Below are positions 7,995 through 15,797 of a stretch of 64,000 nt of DNA, in pieces. The DNA comes from Pseudohaliea sp964438205 (GTDB lineage: Bacteria > Pseudomonadota > Gammaproteobacteria > Pseudomonadales > Halieaceae). Under the pieces are notes generated by a model. It saw only the letters and a list, made by a program, of their open reading frames with translations, was not told the DNA's origin and ran no database searches. The stretch spans positions 1 to 64,000 of the forward strand of contig CAYTJQ010000005.1 of the NCBI GenBank assembly GCA_964438205.1, read 5' to 3'. Position 1 is the stretch's first letter, and every line of letters begins with the position of its first letter. The translations under genes and the position numbers were made by a program.

Positions 7995-9445
7995 TCTCGA
8001 ACACCCGCAACGACCTGCTGGCCGGCATGGTGGTGGCGTTGGCGCTGATCCCGGAGGCCATCGCCTTCTCGATCATCGCCGGCGTGGATCCGAAGGTGGG
8101 CCTCTACGCCTCCTTCTGCATCGCGGTGATCACCGCCTTCACCGGCGGGCGCCCGGGGATGATCTCCGCCGCCACCGGGGCCATGGCCCTGCTCATGGTG
8201 ACCCTGGTCAAGGAGCACGGGCTGCAGTACCTGCTCGCCGCCACGGTCCTTACCGGCCTCCTGCAGATCGTGGCCGGCTGGGTGCGCCTGGGCTCGCTCA
8301 TGCGTTTCGTGTCGCGCTCGGTGATCACCGGTTTCGTCAACGCCCTGGCGATCCTGATCTTCCTCGCCCAGCTGCCGGAGCTCACCGGTGTGAGCTGGCA
8401 CGTGTATGCCATGACCGCGGCCGGGCTCGCCATCATCTACCTGCTGCCCTACCTGACCCGCACCATACCCTCGCCGCTGGTCGCGATCGTCCTGCTGACC
8501 CTCGTCGCCATCACCCTGGACCTCGATATCCGCACCGTCGGCGACATGGGCGCCCTGCCCGACACGCTGCCCGTGTTCCTGCTCCCGGATATCCCGCTCA
8601 CCCTGGAGACGCTGCAGATCATCCTCCCGGTCTCGACCACCCTCGCCGTGGTGGGCCTCCTCGAGTCGCTGATGACCGCCTCGCTCATCGACGACCTGAC
8701 GGACACGGGCAGCAACAAGAACCGCGAGTGTGTCGGCCAGGGCATCGCCAACATCGGCGCCGGCTTCCTCGGCGGCATGGCCGGCTGCGCCATGATCGGC
8801 CAGTCGGTCATCAACATTAAGTCCGGTGGCCGCGGGCGCCTCTCCGCCCTGTCTGCCGGCATCTATCTCCTGGCGCTGCTCATGCTCGCCGGCGACCTCG
8901 TGGCGCAGATCCCCATGGCCGCGCTGGTGGCGGTGATGATCATGGTGTCCATCGGCACGCTGAACTGGCAGTCGCTGCGCGACCTGCGCACCAACCCGAA
9001 GAGCTCCAGCGTGGTCATGCTGGCCACCGTCGCCGTCACCGTGAGCACCCACGACCTCGCCCTGGGCGTGCTCACCGGGGTGCTGCTCTCGGGCTTCTTC
9101 TTCGCCCACAAGGTCGGCCAGGTGCTGATCGTGCGCTCCCGCGCCGACGAGGACGGCCGCGTGCGCCGCTACCAGGTGATCGGCCAGGTGTTCTTCGCCT
9201 CCGCGGACCGCTTCACCGCGTCCTTCGATTTCCGCGAGGTTATCGAGAAGGTCACCATCGACGTCAGCCGGGCGAACTTCTGGGACATCACCGCGGTCAG
9301 CGCCCTCGACAAGGTGGTGATCAAGTTCCGCCGCGAGGGCACCGAGGTGGAAGTGCTCGGGCTCAATGAGGCCAGCAAGACCCTGGTGGACAAGTTTGCC
9401 GTGCACGACAAGGACAATGCCGAGGATCTCATCCTTGGCCACTAG
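7970..9445 (+). CDS. SulP/SLC26 family anion transporter with STAS domain
   Basis: The 491-residue protein is an inner-membrane SulP transporter. The membrane part (about residues 15-390) includes the conserved IPEAIAFSIIAGVDPKVGLYAS-type stretch in the second helix and the central motif with MAGCAMIGQS; a C-terminal cytoplasmic STAS domain follows (about 400-490). SulP proteins carry sulfate, bicarbonate or dicarboxylates. Here the downstream beta-carbonic anhydrase makes bicarbonate the most attractive substrate, but this is inference from context. The ATG at 7970 follows GGAGA at 7952-7956; the other copy of this start at 7815 lies across the gap and is probably a duplicate. The universal stress protein begins 40 bases after its stop. 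Confidence 0.9.
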   Translation: MASIKHDWFSNTRNDLLAGMVVALALIPEAIAFSIIAGVDPKVGLYASFCIAVITAFTGGRPGMISAATGAMALLMVTLVKEHGLQYLLAATVLTGLLQIVAGWVRLGSLMRFVSRSVITGFVNALAILIFLAQLPELTGVSWHVYAMTAAGLAIIYLLPYLTRTIPSPLVAIVLLTLVAITLDLDIRTVGDMGALPDTLPVFLLPDIPLTLETLQIILPVSTTLAVVGLLESLMTASLIDDLTDTGSNKNRECVGQGIANIGAGFLGGMAGCAMIGQSVINIKSGGRGRLSALSAGIYLLALLMLAGDLVAQIPMAALVAVMIMVSIGTLNWQSLRDLRTNPKSSSVVMLATVAVTVSTHDLALGVLTGVLLSGFFFAHKVGQVLIVRSRADEDGRVRRYQVIGQVFFASADRFTASFDFREVIEKVTIDVSRANFWDITAVSALDKVVIKFRREGTEVEVLGLNEASKTLVDKFAVHDKDNAEDLILGH

Positions 9446-9485
9446 CGTAGCGAGTCAGCAAAGCAGCGGCGGGAGGGAGCCAACG

Positions 9486-10352
9486 ATGACGCAGCAGGAA
9501 GAACGGGTCCTCGCCTGCGTGGACCAGTCGCACTTTGCCGACTACGTGGCCGACTACGGCGCCTGGGTGGCGCGGCGCCTGTCCCTGCCGCTGGAACTGC
9601 TGCACGTCCTCGACCGGCACCCGGAAATCGCCGCCGCCGCGGATCACAGCGGCGCCATCGGCATCGACGCCCAGGAGCAGCTCCTGTCGACGCTGTCGGA
9701 CCAGGACGAGTCGCGCAGCCGTACCGCCCGCGAGGAGGGCCGCGTCTTCCTCGCCCGGCTGCGCGAGCGCGCCGAGGCCGCCGGCGCCGAGCACACCGAC
9801 ACGCGGCAGCGCCACGGGGAACTGGAGGAAACGCTGAGTGAGCAGGCGGACAACGTCCGCGTGTTCGTCCTCGGCCGCCGCGGGCGCTCCGCCGAGGCCA
9901 CGCAGCGGGACCTCGGCCGCAACGTGGAGCGCGTGGTGCGCGCCCTGCGCAAGCCCATCCTCGCGGTGACCGATTCCTTCCGGGAGCCGGAGAGCGCGCT
10001 CATTGCCTTCGACGGCTCAAGCCTCGCCCGGCGCGGCGTGGAGCTGGTGGCGGCCAGCCCGCTCTTTCGCGGCATGCCCATCCACCTGGTCATGGCCGGC
10101 AGGCTGCAGCGCGATGCCGAGAAGCAGGTGGCCTGGGCCACCGGGGTGCTGGAGGACGCGGGCTTCGACGTCTCCGCCGCCCTGCTGCCCGGGGATGCGG
10201 AGAGCGTCATCGCCCGCGAGGTGCAGGCGCGCGACATCGACATCCTGGTCATGGGCGCCTACAGCCACTCCCCGCTGCGCTCGCTGGTCTTCGGCAGCAA
10301 GACCACGGACCTGCTCCGCGCCGCACGGGTACCGGTACTCCTGCTGCGCTAG
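9486..10352 (+). CDS. Tandem-domain universal stress protein (UspA family)
   Basis: The 288-residue protein contains two Usp domains, about residues 1-150 and 165-288. The second carries the ATP-binding-type pattern near its end (MGAYSHSPLRSLVFGSKT, like G-x2-G-x9-G-S/T). This two-domain form resembles E. coli UspE. Usp proteins bind nucleotide and modulate stress or transporter activity in the cytoplasm. The start ATG 9486 has GGGAGGG just upstream; longer frames run back into the SulP gene. Close linkage to SulP (40 bp) suggests cotranscription; Usp domains are often found beside or fused to SulP-type and other anion transporters. Confidence 0.9.
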   Translation: MTQQEERVLACVDQSHFADYVADYGAWVARRLSLPLELLHVLDRHPEIAAAADHSGAIGIDAQEQLLSTLSDQDESRSRTAREEGRVFLARLRERAEAAGAEHTDTRQRHGELEETLSEQADNVRVFVLGRRGRSAEATQRDLGRNVERVVRALRKPILAVTDSFREPESALIAFDGSSLARRGVELVAASPLFRGMPIHLVMAGRLQRDAEKQVAWATGVLEDAGFDVSAALLPGDAESVIAREVQARDIDILVMGAYSHSPLRSLVFGSKTTDLLRAARVPVLLLR

Positions 10353-10418
10353 CGCGGCCGGCACGGCGCGCAGAGAGCGGTCAGGGCCGCTGCAGGCCCG
10401 AACCGATGAACCGCACGC

Positions 10419-10424
10419 TATAAT
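10419..10424 (+). promoter_or_regulatory. Possible -10 element upstream of the carbonic anhydrase gene
   Basis: TATAAT lies about 95 bases before the carbonic anhydrase start. No good -35 hexamer is visible 16-18 bases upstream, so the call rests on the perfect -10 in a GC-rich context. Confidence 0.35.
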
Positions 10425-10519
10425 CAGCGGGACTAAGGTCGGCACGAACGGCTATTTCACGGCGGGGGATGCCGGCGTTACGCTCCGCTCTCCGTTAGCA
10501 AGCTGCAAGGAGAACCCGC

Positions 10520-11014
10520 ATGTCTGCCACTGATGAATTCCTCGCCGCCAACGCGCGTTACGTGGAGAGCTTCGACAAGGGCGACAAGCCCATGCCGCCC
10601 GCAAAGCAGGTCGCCGTGGTGGCCTGCATGGATGCGCGTATCGAGACCGGGCGCCTCCTCGGGCTCGAGGAAGGGGATGCCCACGTGATCCGCAACGCCG
10701 GCGGCGTGGTGACCGACGACGTCATACGCTCCCTCGCCATCTCCCAGCGCCTGCTCGGCACGCGCGAGATCGTACTCATCCACCACACGGACTGCGGCAT
10801 GCTCACCTTCAAGGACGATGCGGTGAAGGCCGACATCGAGGCCGACACCGGCCTGCGTCCGCCCTTCGCCCTGGAAGCCTTCGCAGACCCGGCGGAGGAT
10901 GTGAAGCAGTCCATGCGGCGCATTGCCAACAGCCCCTTCGTGCCGCACAAGGACGCGGTGCGCGGCTTCGTCTATCACGTGGAGAACGGCCAGCTGGAAG
11001 AAGTCCACGCCTGA
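10520..11014 (+). CDS. Beta-class carbonic anhydrase
   Basis: The 164-residue enzyme interconverts CO2 and bicarbonate in the cytoplasm. The zinc site is complete: Cys36-x-Asp38-x-Arg40 in CMDAR and His89-x-x-Cys92 in HTDC. The Asp38/Arg40 dyad is the usual catalytic pair. The length matches the short beta-CA group (about 165 residues), not the about 220-residue Can type. AAGGAGAA precedes ATG 10520. The SulP transporter and Usp protein upstream suggest a bicarbonate-handling cluster, though a separate promoter-like TATAAT lies between them. A GC hairpin (GGGCCCG/CGGGCCC, 11016-11038) follows without a T-run. Confidence 0.94.
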   Translation: MSATDEFLAANARYVESFDKGDKPMPPAKQVAVVACMDARIETGRLLGLEEGDAHVIRNAGGVVTDDVIRSLAISQRLLGTREIVLIHHTDCGMLTFKDDAVKADIEADTGLRPPFALEAFADPAEDVKQSMRRIANSPFVPHKDAVRGFVYHVENGQLEEVHA

Positions 11015-11095
11015 GGGGGCCCGCCCCGACGGGCCCGGCCAACGACCGGGGCGGCGCGTTTCGGTAAACTGCGCCCGAGTCACGGAAAGGCGGCC

Positions 11096-12001
11096 ATGCC
11101 CGACATCGAAGCCACCAGCGCCGGCGCCCAGCTCGGCCGCATCCTCTCCATCCTGTTCCCCATCGTGGCGATCGTCACGGTGGGCTTTCTCTACGGGCGG
11201 CGGCACAAGCCGGAGATGTCCGTCGCCAACCGCCTGAACATGGACATCTTCGTGCCGGCGCTGATCCTCGGCGCCATGGCCAGCAAGTCCTTCGAGCCGG
11301 CGCGCTACGCGGGGCTGGCCGCCGGCGCTGCGCTGCTGCTGCTGATCTGCGGCCTGCTCGCCTGGCCCCTCGCCCGGCGTCTCGGCCTTGCCTGGCGGAC
11401 CTTCGTGCCGCCGATGATGTTCAACAACTCCGCGAACATCGGTATTCCCCTTGCAGTCCTGGCCTTCGGCGAGGAGGCGCTCGCTGCCGGCGTCATCCTC
11501 TACAGCGTGTCGAATATCCTGCATTTTTCCCTGGGTGTGCGCATGCTCGACCCGCAGGCAAGGCTGCGCACGCTCTGGCGCAACCCGACGCTGCTCGCCG
11601 CCTTTACCGGTCTCGCCATCGCCCTGCTCGGCGTGCCGGTGTGGCAGCCGGTCGTGCAGGCGCTGCAGCTCCTGGGCAATGTGGCCATCCCGCTGCTGCT
11701 CTTCGCGCTTGGCGTGCGCATGCAGGACGTACGCTTCGATGCCCTGGGCGCGTCCCTGGTGGGGGCGCTCGCGCGCCCATTGTTCGGCATGGGTCTTGGC
11801 TGGCTCCTCGGTCAGCTGCTCGCCCTCGGGCCGCGCGACAGCGCGCTGCTGATCCTCTTCGGGGCGCTGCCGCCGGCGGTGATGAACTTCCTCTTCGCCG
11901 AGCGCTATGGCCAGGAGCCGGAGCGCGTCGCCGCCATTGTCCTCGTCGGCAACCTCGCCGCCCTGGTCGTGCTCCCGGTCGCCCTCGGCTGGGTGCTCTG
12001 A
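11096..12001 (+). CDS. AEC (auxin efflux carrier) family transporter
   Basis: The 301-residue membrane protein shows about ten helices in two halves, with the family's NRLNMDIFVPALIL and MMFNNSANIGIPL segments; the Asn/Gly/Pro-rich crossover is characteristic. Bacterial AEC proteins carry malonate, malate or other small organic acids; the substrate is not predictable here. ATG 11096 follows a GGAAAGG site. It lies between the carbonic anhydrase and a cation efflux gene on the same strand, with about 60-80 bases on each side, so the group may be loosely linked in transcription. Confidence 0.88.
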   Translation: MPDIEATSAGAQLGRILSILFPIVAIVTVGFLYGRRHKPEMSVANRLNMDIFVPALILGAMASKSFEPARYAGLAAGAALLLLICGLLAWPLARRLGLAWRTFVPPMMFNNSANIGIPLAVLAFGEEALAAGVILYSVSNILHFSLGVRMLDPQARLRTLWRNPTLLAAFTGLAIALLGVPVWQPVVQALQLLGNVAIPLLLFALGVRMQDVRFDALGASLVGALARPLFGMGLGWLLGQLLALGPRDSALLILFGALPPAVMNFLFAERYGQEPERVAAIVLVGNLAALVVLPVALGWVL

Positions 12002-12061
12002 CGCTTTGCAGCGCGGCTTTACTGCTTTAAGGTTCCCCCTCCCCGCAACAAGTAGCCCCCG

Positions 12062-12994
12062 ATGTCAGCAGACGCCCTCACCCCCGCGCAGAGCGCCCGC
12101 CTCCTCAAGCTGGCCACCAACGCCTCGGTCACGGCCGCTGTGCTGCTGATCCTGGTCAAGGCGGTTGCCTACTGGGAGACGGGATCCGTGAGCATCCTCG
12201 CCTCCTTCGTCGATTCGCTCATGGACTCGGGCGCCTCGCTCCTCAACCTCGTCGCCGTACGCTACGCGCTGGCACCGGCGGACCACGCCCATCGCTTCGG
12301 CCACGGCAAGGCAGAGTCCATTGCCGCCCTGGGACAGGCCACGTTCATCATCGGTTCCGGGCTGTTCCTGGTCATCGAGGCCGTGAAGCGGCTTCTCGAG
12401 CCCCAGCCACTGCAGGCCTTCGGCCTGGGCGTTGCCGTCATGGTCTTTACCATCGCCGTCACCGCCGTGCTGCTGCTCATCCAGGGCTATGTCATCCGGC
12501 GCACGCACTCGGCGGCCATCCGCGCCGACTCCCTGCACTACCGCACGGACCTGCTCACCAACGCCGCCGTGCTGCTCGCGCTGGTGCTGGCGCAGGTCGG
12601 CTGGCCCGGCATGGACCCGGTCTTCGCTCTCGCCGTGGCCCTGTACATCCTTGCCTCGGCACGGCGGATCATGGCCGACGCCTTCAACGAGCTGCTCGAC
12701 CGCGAGCTGCCCGAGGCGCGGCGGGAAGCCGTGCTGGCTATCGCCCGGGGACACCCGGAAGTGCGCGGCGTACACGACCTGCGCACGCGCAGCGCCGGCC
12801 GCGTCGAGTTCATGGAGCTGCACCTGGAGCTGGACGACCACCTGCCGCTGGTCCAGGCGCACCGCATTGCCGACGAGGTCGCGGCCGCTATCCGCGCCGG
12901 GAACCCGTCTGCCGACGTGGTCATCCACCAGGATCCGGTCAGCATCGCCGAGCCGCTGCTCGACCAGCAGATCGAGGAGGCCGAAGAGGCCTGA
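12062..12994 (+). CDS. fieF: Cation diffusion facilitator, FieF type (divalent metal efflux)
   Basis: The 310-residue protein exports divalent metals (Zn, Fe, Cd) by proton antiport. Six helices occupy about residues 18-215, followed by the cytoplasmic metallochaperone-like domain. The transport site is intact: Asp51 and Asp55 in VDSLMDSGAS and the His/Asp pair in HYRTD, equivalent to E. coli FieF D45/D49/H153/D157. HRFGHGKAES between helices 2 and 3 is also a family signature. The C terminus is acidic (EEAEEA). It is followed 26 bases later by tas. Confidence 0.92.
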   Translation: MSADALTPAQSARLLKLATNASVTAAVLLILVKAVAYWETGSVSILASFVDSLMDSGASLLNLVAVRYALAPADHAHRFGHGKAESIAALGQATFIIGSGLFLVIEAVKRLLEPQPLQAFGLGVAVMVFTIAVTAVLLLIQGYVIRRTHSAAIRADSLHYRTDLLTNAAVLLALVLAQVGWPGMDPVFALAVALYILASARRIMADAFNELLDRELPEARREAVLAIARGHPEVRGVHDLRTRSAGRVEFMELHLELDDHLPLVQAHRIADEVAAAIRAGNPSADVVIHQDPVSIAEPLLDQQIEEAEEA

Positions 12995-13020
12995 AGCAAC
13001 GGACAGGGAGGTTGTAACGC

Positions 13021-14064
13021 ATGGAGTACCGGCCCCTCGGCGACAGCGGCATCGAGGTCAGTGTCATCGGCCTTGGCACCATGACCTTCGGCGAGCAGAA
13101 CAGTGCCGCCGATGCCGCGGCTCAGCTCGACTTCGCCCTCGAGCACGGCGTGAACTTCATCGATGCCGCGGAGATGTACCCGGTACCCCCGCGGCCGGAC
13201 ACCCAGGGCCGCACGGAGGCATACATCGGCGCCTGGCTCAAGGCGAGCGGCCGGCGCGACCGGGTCGTGCTGGCCAGCAAGGTCGCCGGGCGCGGCGACC
13301 GGAACGCCGGCGTCGACCACATCCGCAGCGGCCCGCGGCTCGATGCCGCCTCGGTGCGCGCCGCCCTCGAGGGCTCCCTGGCCAGGCTCGGTACCGATTA
13401 CCTGGACCTCTACCAGGTGCACTGGCCGGAGCGGCGCACGAACTTCTTCGGGCACCTCGGCTACCGCCATTTCGAGGACGACGGCATTGCCATCGCCGAG
13501 ACCCTGGCCGCCCTCGGCGAGCTGGTGAAGGAAGGCAAGGTCCGCCACATCGGTATCTCCAACGAGACACCCTGGGGCGTCCTCGAGTACCTGCGCCTGG
13601 CGCGGGAGGCCGGCCTGCCGCGCATCGTCAGCATCCAGAACCCCTACAACCTCCTGAACCGTTCCTTCGAAGTCGGCCTGGCGGAGATCGCCATCCGCGA
13701 GCGGGTCGGGCTGCTCGCCTACTCGCCCCTGGCCTTCGGGCTACTCTCCGGCAAGTACGCGGGCGGAGCGCGGCCCGAGGGCGCCCGGCTCACGCGCTTC
13801 CCGCGCTTCGCCCGCTACGACAACCCGCAGGCCGCGGCGGCCACACAGGCCTACCTGGCAGTCGCCGCCGAGGCCGGCGTGGACCCGGCACAGCTGGCCC
13901 TGGCCTTCGTCAACCGGCAGCCCTTCGTCACCAGCAACATCGTCGGCGCGACGACGCTCGAACAGCTCGAGACGAACATCGCGAGCATCGACCTCGCGAT
14001 CCCGCGGGACCTGCGCAAGGCCCTCGATGCGGTCCACCTGCAGTACTCCAACCCGGCCCCTTGA
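13021..14064 (+). CDS. tas: NADP(H)-dependent aldo-keto reductase, Tas family
   Basis: The 347-residue TIM-barrel enzyme matches E. coli Tas over its full length (346 residues there), including GLGTMTFGEQNS, AEMYPVPPRP, LYQVHW, NPYNLLNRSFEVGLAE and LAFVNRQPFV. The catalytic tetrad is visible: Asp in FIDAAE, Tyr in MYPV, Lys in LASKV and His in QVHW. It reduces aldehydes or ketones with NADPH in the cytosol; Tas was isolated as a multicopy suppressor of tyrosine auxotrophy but its physiological substrate is unclear. GGGAGG precedes ATG 13021. Confidence 0.93.
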   Translation: MEYRPLGDSGIEVSVIGLGTMTFGEQNSAADAAAQLDFALEHGVNFIDAAEMYPVPPRPDTQGRTEAYIGAWLKASGRRDRVVLASKVAGRGDRNAGVDHIRSGPRLDAASVRAALEGSLARLGTDYLDLYQVHWPERRTNFFGHLGYRHFEDDGIAIAETLAALGELVKEGKVRHIGISNETPWGVLEYLRLAREAGLPRIVSIQNPYNLLNRSFEVGLAEIAIRERVGLLAYSPLAFGLLSGKYAGGARPEGARLTRFPRFARYDNPQAAAATQAYLAVAAEAGVDPAQLALAFVNRQPFVTSNIVGATTLEQLETNIASIDLAIPRDLRKALDAVHLQYSNPAP

Positions 14065-14139
14065 GACAGGGGGCGGGCCCATTGCCCCGGGGCCGGCGAT
14101 GGATTACTTTCTGGACTCCCCCCGAGGCGAGGTCTGACC

Positions 14140-14556
14140 ATGGCGAGCCGTTTCGACGCAGGCAGTTTTTTCATCCGCTGGCTCTTTGCCGCGGTGCTGG
14201 TCTTCGGCACCTACAACCCGACGGCCTTCTCATACCTCTCCTGGGTCGTCGACAGCGAGACACGGCTGGGGCCCCTGGTCGCCATCCTCGGGCTGGCGCT
14301 GCTCATCGGCTGGATCATCTACCTGCGCGCGACCTTCCTCGCCATCGGCTGGCTCGGGGTGATTCTCGGCGCCGCGCTCTTCGCCGCCATCATCTGGCTG
14401 TTCATCGATATCGGCTGGCTGTCCCTCGACAGCACGCGGGCGCTGGCCTGGCTGGCACTGCTCCTGCTGTCGCTGATCCTCGGCGTGGGCATGTCCTGGG
14501 CCCACCTGCGCCGTATGTTCAGCGGCCAGCTCTCGGTGGACGACGTCGAGGACTGA
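14140..14556 (+). CDS. DUF6524 family four-helix membrane protein
   Basis: The 138-residue protein has four hydrophobic helices and the family-like N terminus with FFIRWLFAAVLVFGTYNPT. It ends in a short acidic tail (DDVED). Function is unknown. The start ATG 14140 is preceded by GAGGTC-type purines. It converges on the HIT gene with 31 bases between stops; that spacer contains a GGCCGGCGCGGCC inverted repeat that could end transcription but lacks a T-run. Confidence 0.7.
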   Translation: MASRFDAGSFFIRWLFAAVLVFGTYNPTAFSYLSWVVDSETRLGPLVAILGLALLIGWIIYLRATFLAIGWLGVILGAALFAAIIWLFIDIGWLSLDSTRALAWLALLLLSLILGVGMSWAHLRRMFSGQLSVDDVED

Positions 14557-14587
14557 CGGCGGGAAGGGCCGGCGCGGCCGGGATGAG

Positions 14588-15016
14588 CTAGGAGAGAGCC
14601 CGCAGCCCGAGCGGACCCAGGCGCCCGATGAGCGCCTGCAGCGCTTCGCCACTCCAGCCCTGGCCCGGCGAAGGCCGCCCCCACACCGGGTCCGGCCAGC
14701 AGAAGTCCCCCGGCCGCCGCCCGACCACGTGCAGGTGCAGCTGCGGCACCACGTTGCCAAGGGCGGCCACGTTGACCTTCGGGTAGGCAAACTCCGCCTT
14801 CAGGAATTGCCCAAGCGCCGCCGCATCCTCGAGGAGACGCCCGCGTTCGTCGACCGCCAGGTCCGTGAGGTCGTTGCAGTCCGTGTCCGGCACCAGGATG
14901 AACCAGTGCAGCGCCGCCTCGCGGTGCAGGAGCAGCAGGGCGGACGACAGCGCACCCAGGCAGTGCGTGTCGGCGGCGAGGCGCGGGTGCAGCGCCGCAG
15001 GGACGAGCGCACTCAT
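14588..15016 (-). CDS. HIT domain protein with variant QxHxHxx motif
   Basis: The 142-residue protein is a histidine-triad nucleotide hydrolase or transferase. The motif reads VVPQLHLHVVGRRPGDFCWPDPVWG near residues 90-115 (QLHLHVV), with Gln where classical HIT proteins have the first His; the last two His are kept, as in a bacterial subfamily with VPQLHxHV. The start was placed at ATG 15016; a TTG six bases earlier is the alternative. Neither has a strong ribosome-binding site. The nucleotide substrate is unknown. Confidence 0.85.
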   Translation of the reverse strand: MSALVPAALHPRLAADTHCLGALSSALLLLHREAALHWFILVPDTDCNDLTDLAVDERGRLLEDAAALGQFLKAEFAYPKVNVAALGNVVPQLHLHVVGRRPGDFCWPDPVWGRPSPGQGWSGEALQALIGRLGPLGLRALS

Positions 15017-15138
15017 CGACAACCCCGGGGATGCGAAGCGTCGGCGCGCCGGAGGGCTTTGAGGCGGCGGGGCATGGTGGACTCCTCGGGCATCCGTGCT
15101 GCCCCGATGGTACGCCAGGCCGCCGTCGCTGGCGATGC

Positions 15139-15225
15139 TCAGCGCTCGGCGACGGCGACCGGGGCGCTGGCGGCGGGCTCGATGGCCACGCCGTCGCGGG
15201 TGCGCAGCACGGCATCCTCGTCCGC
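15139..15225 (-). CDS. C-terminal 28 residues of an unknown protein cut by the second scaffold gap
   Basis: The frame enters from the gap at 15225 and ends with TGA at 15139. The visible tail (RTRDGVAIEPAASAP near its middle) is Ala/Val-rich with a few acidic residues and cannot be assigned. Codon use is as GC-biased as in the neighbours, and the frame is open to the gap, which supports a real truncated gene. It would read in the same direction as the HIT gene downstream. Confidence 0.4.
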   Translation of the reverse strand, partial: ADEDAVLRTRDGVAIEPAASAPVAVAER

Positions 15226-15325
15226 NNNNNNNNNNNNNNNNNNNNNNNNNNNNNNNNNNNNNNNNNNNNNNNNNNNNNNNNNNNNNNNNNNNNNNNNNNN
15301 NNNNNNNNNNNNNNNNNNNNNNNNN
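15226..15325. other. Assembly gap of 100 N
   Basis: Unlike the first gap, the flanks share no sequence, so real sequence of unknown length is missing here. It removes the start of the gene ending at 15139. Confidence 0.95.
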
Positions 15326-15340
15326 GCAGCGAACCGGGGC

Positions 15341-15747
15341 TCAGTCGCTTTCGCGGGTATCGAGCAGGGAGCGGATGTCGTCGAAGGCCTCGGCGACGAC
15401 CTCGCGCAGCAGCCGCAACCGCGCGCTCATGCGCAGGTCGCGGTGGGTGAGGACCCAGACATCGCCATGGTAGTTCACTGGCGCGCCCGGAACCCGCACG
15501 AAATCGGGCTCGTCGGCCACGGCAATGCAGGGCAGGTAGGCCATGCCCATGCGGGAGCGGAGCGCAGCCACCAGCAGATCGTGATCGTCGATGGCGTGGC
15601 GCACGGGCAGGTCCGGCCAGGGGGTGGCGGCGAGCCAGTCCTGGCGCTCGCCGAGCGGCCCCTTGCCGATCCAGGCGAGGTGGGCTGACCAGGCGGCCGA
15701 GGCTTTCCGCGGAGGGCCAGGAGCACCTTCAGGTCATCCCAGTCCAC
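15341..15747 (-). pseudogene. Broken LysR-family regulator: first codons joined out of frame to the C-terminal effector domain
   Basis: From GTG 15747 the frame reads VDWDDLKVLLALRGK, the usual beginning of a LysR helix-turn-helix domain. The homology then stops, and about 40 bases on a frame shifted by +1 continues with WIGKGPLGERQDW, WPDLPVRHAIDDHDLL and MGMAYLPC to TGA 15341, the end of a LysR effector-binding domain. About 150 residues (most of the DNA-binding domain and linker helix) are missing compared with the usual about 300. This looks like an internal deletion with frameshift and should give no functional regulator. An assembly error close to the gap is the alternative. Confidence 0.7.
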
Positions 15748-15797
15748 GACCCTCGGCGGGCGGCCGGTCAGCGACAGACCGGTCAGTGCGAAGACCT

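Noticed and set aside
11016..11038. GC hairpin after the carbonic anhydrase gene as an intrinsic terminator
   Set aside because: Stem is good (GGGCCCG/CGGGCCC) but there is no T-run; noted only within the gene entry.
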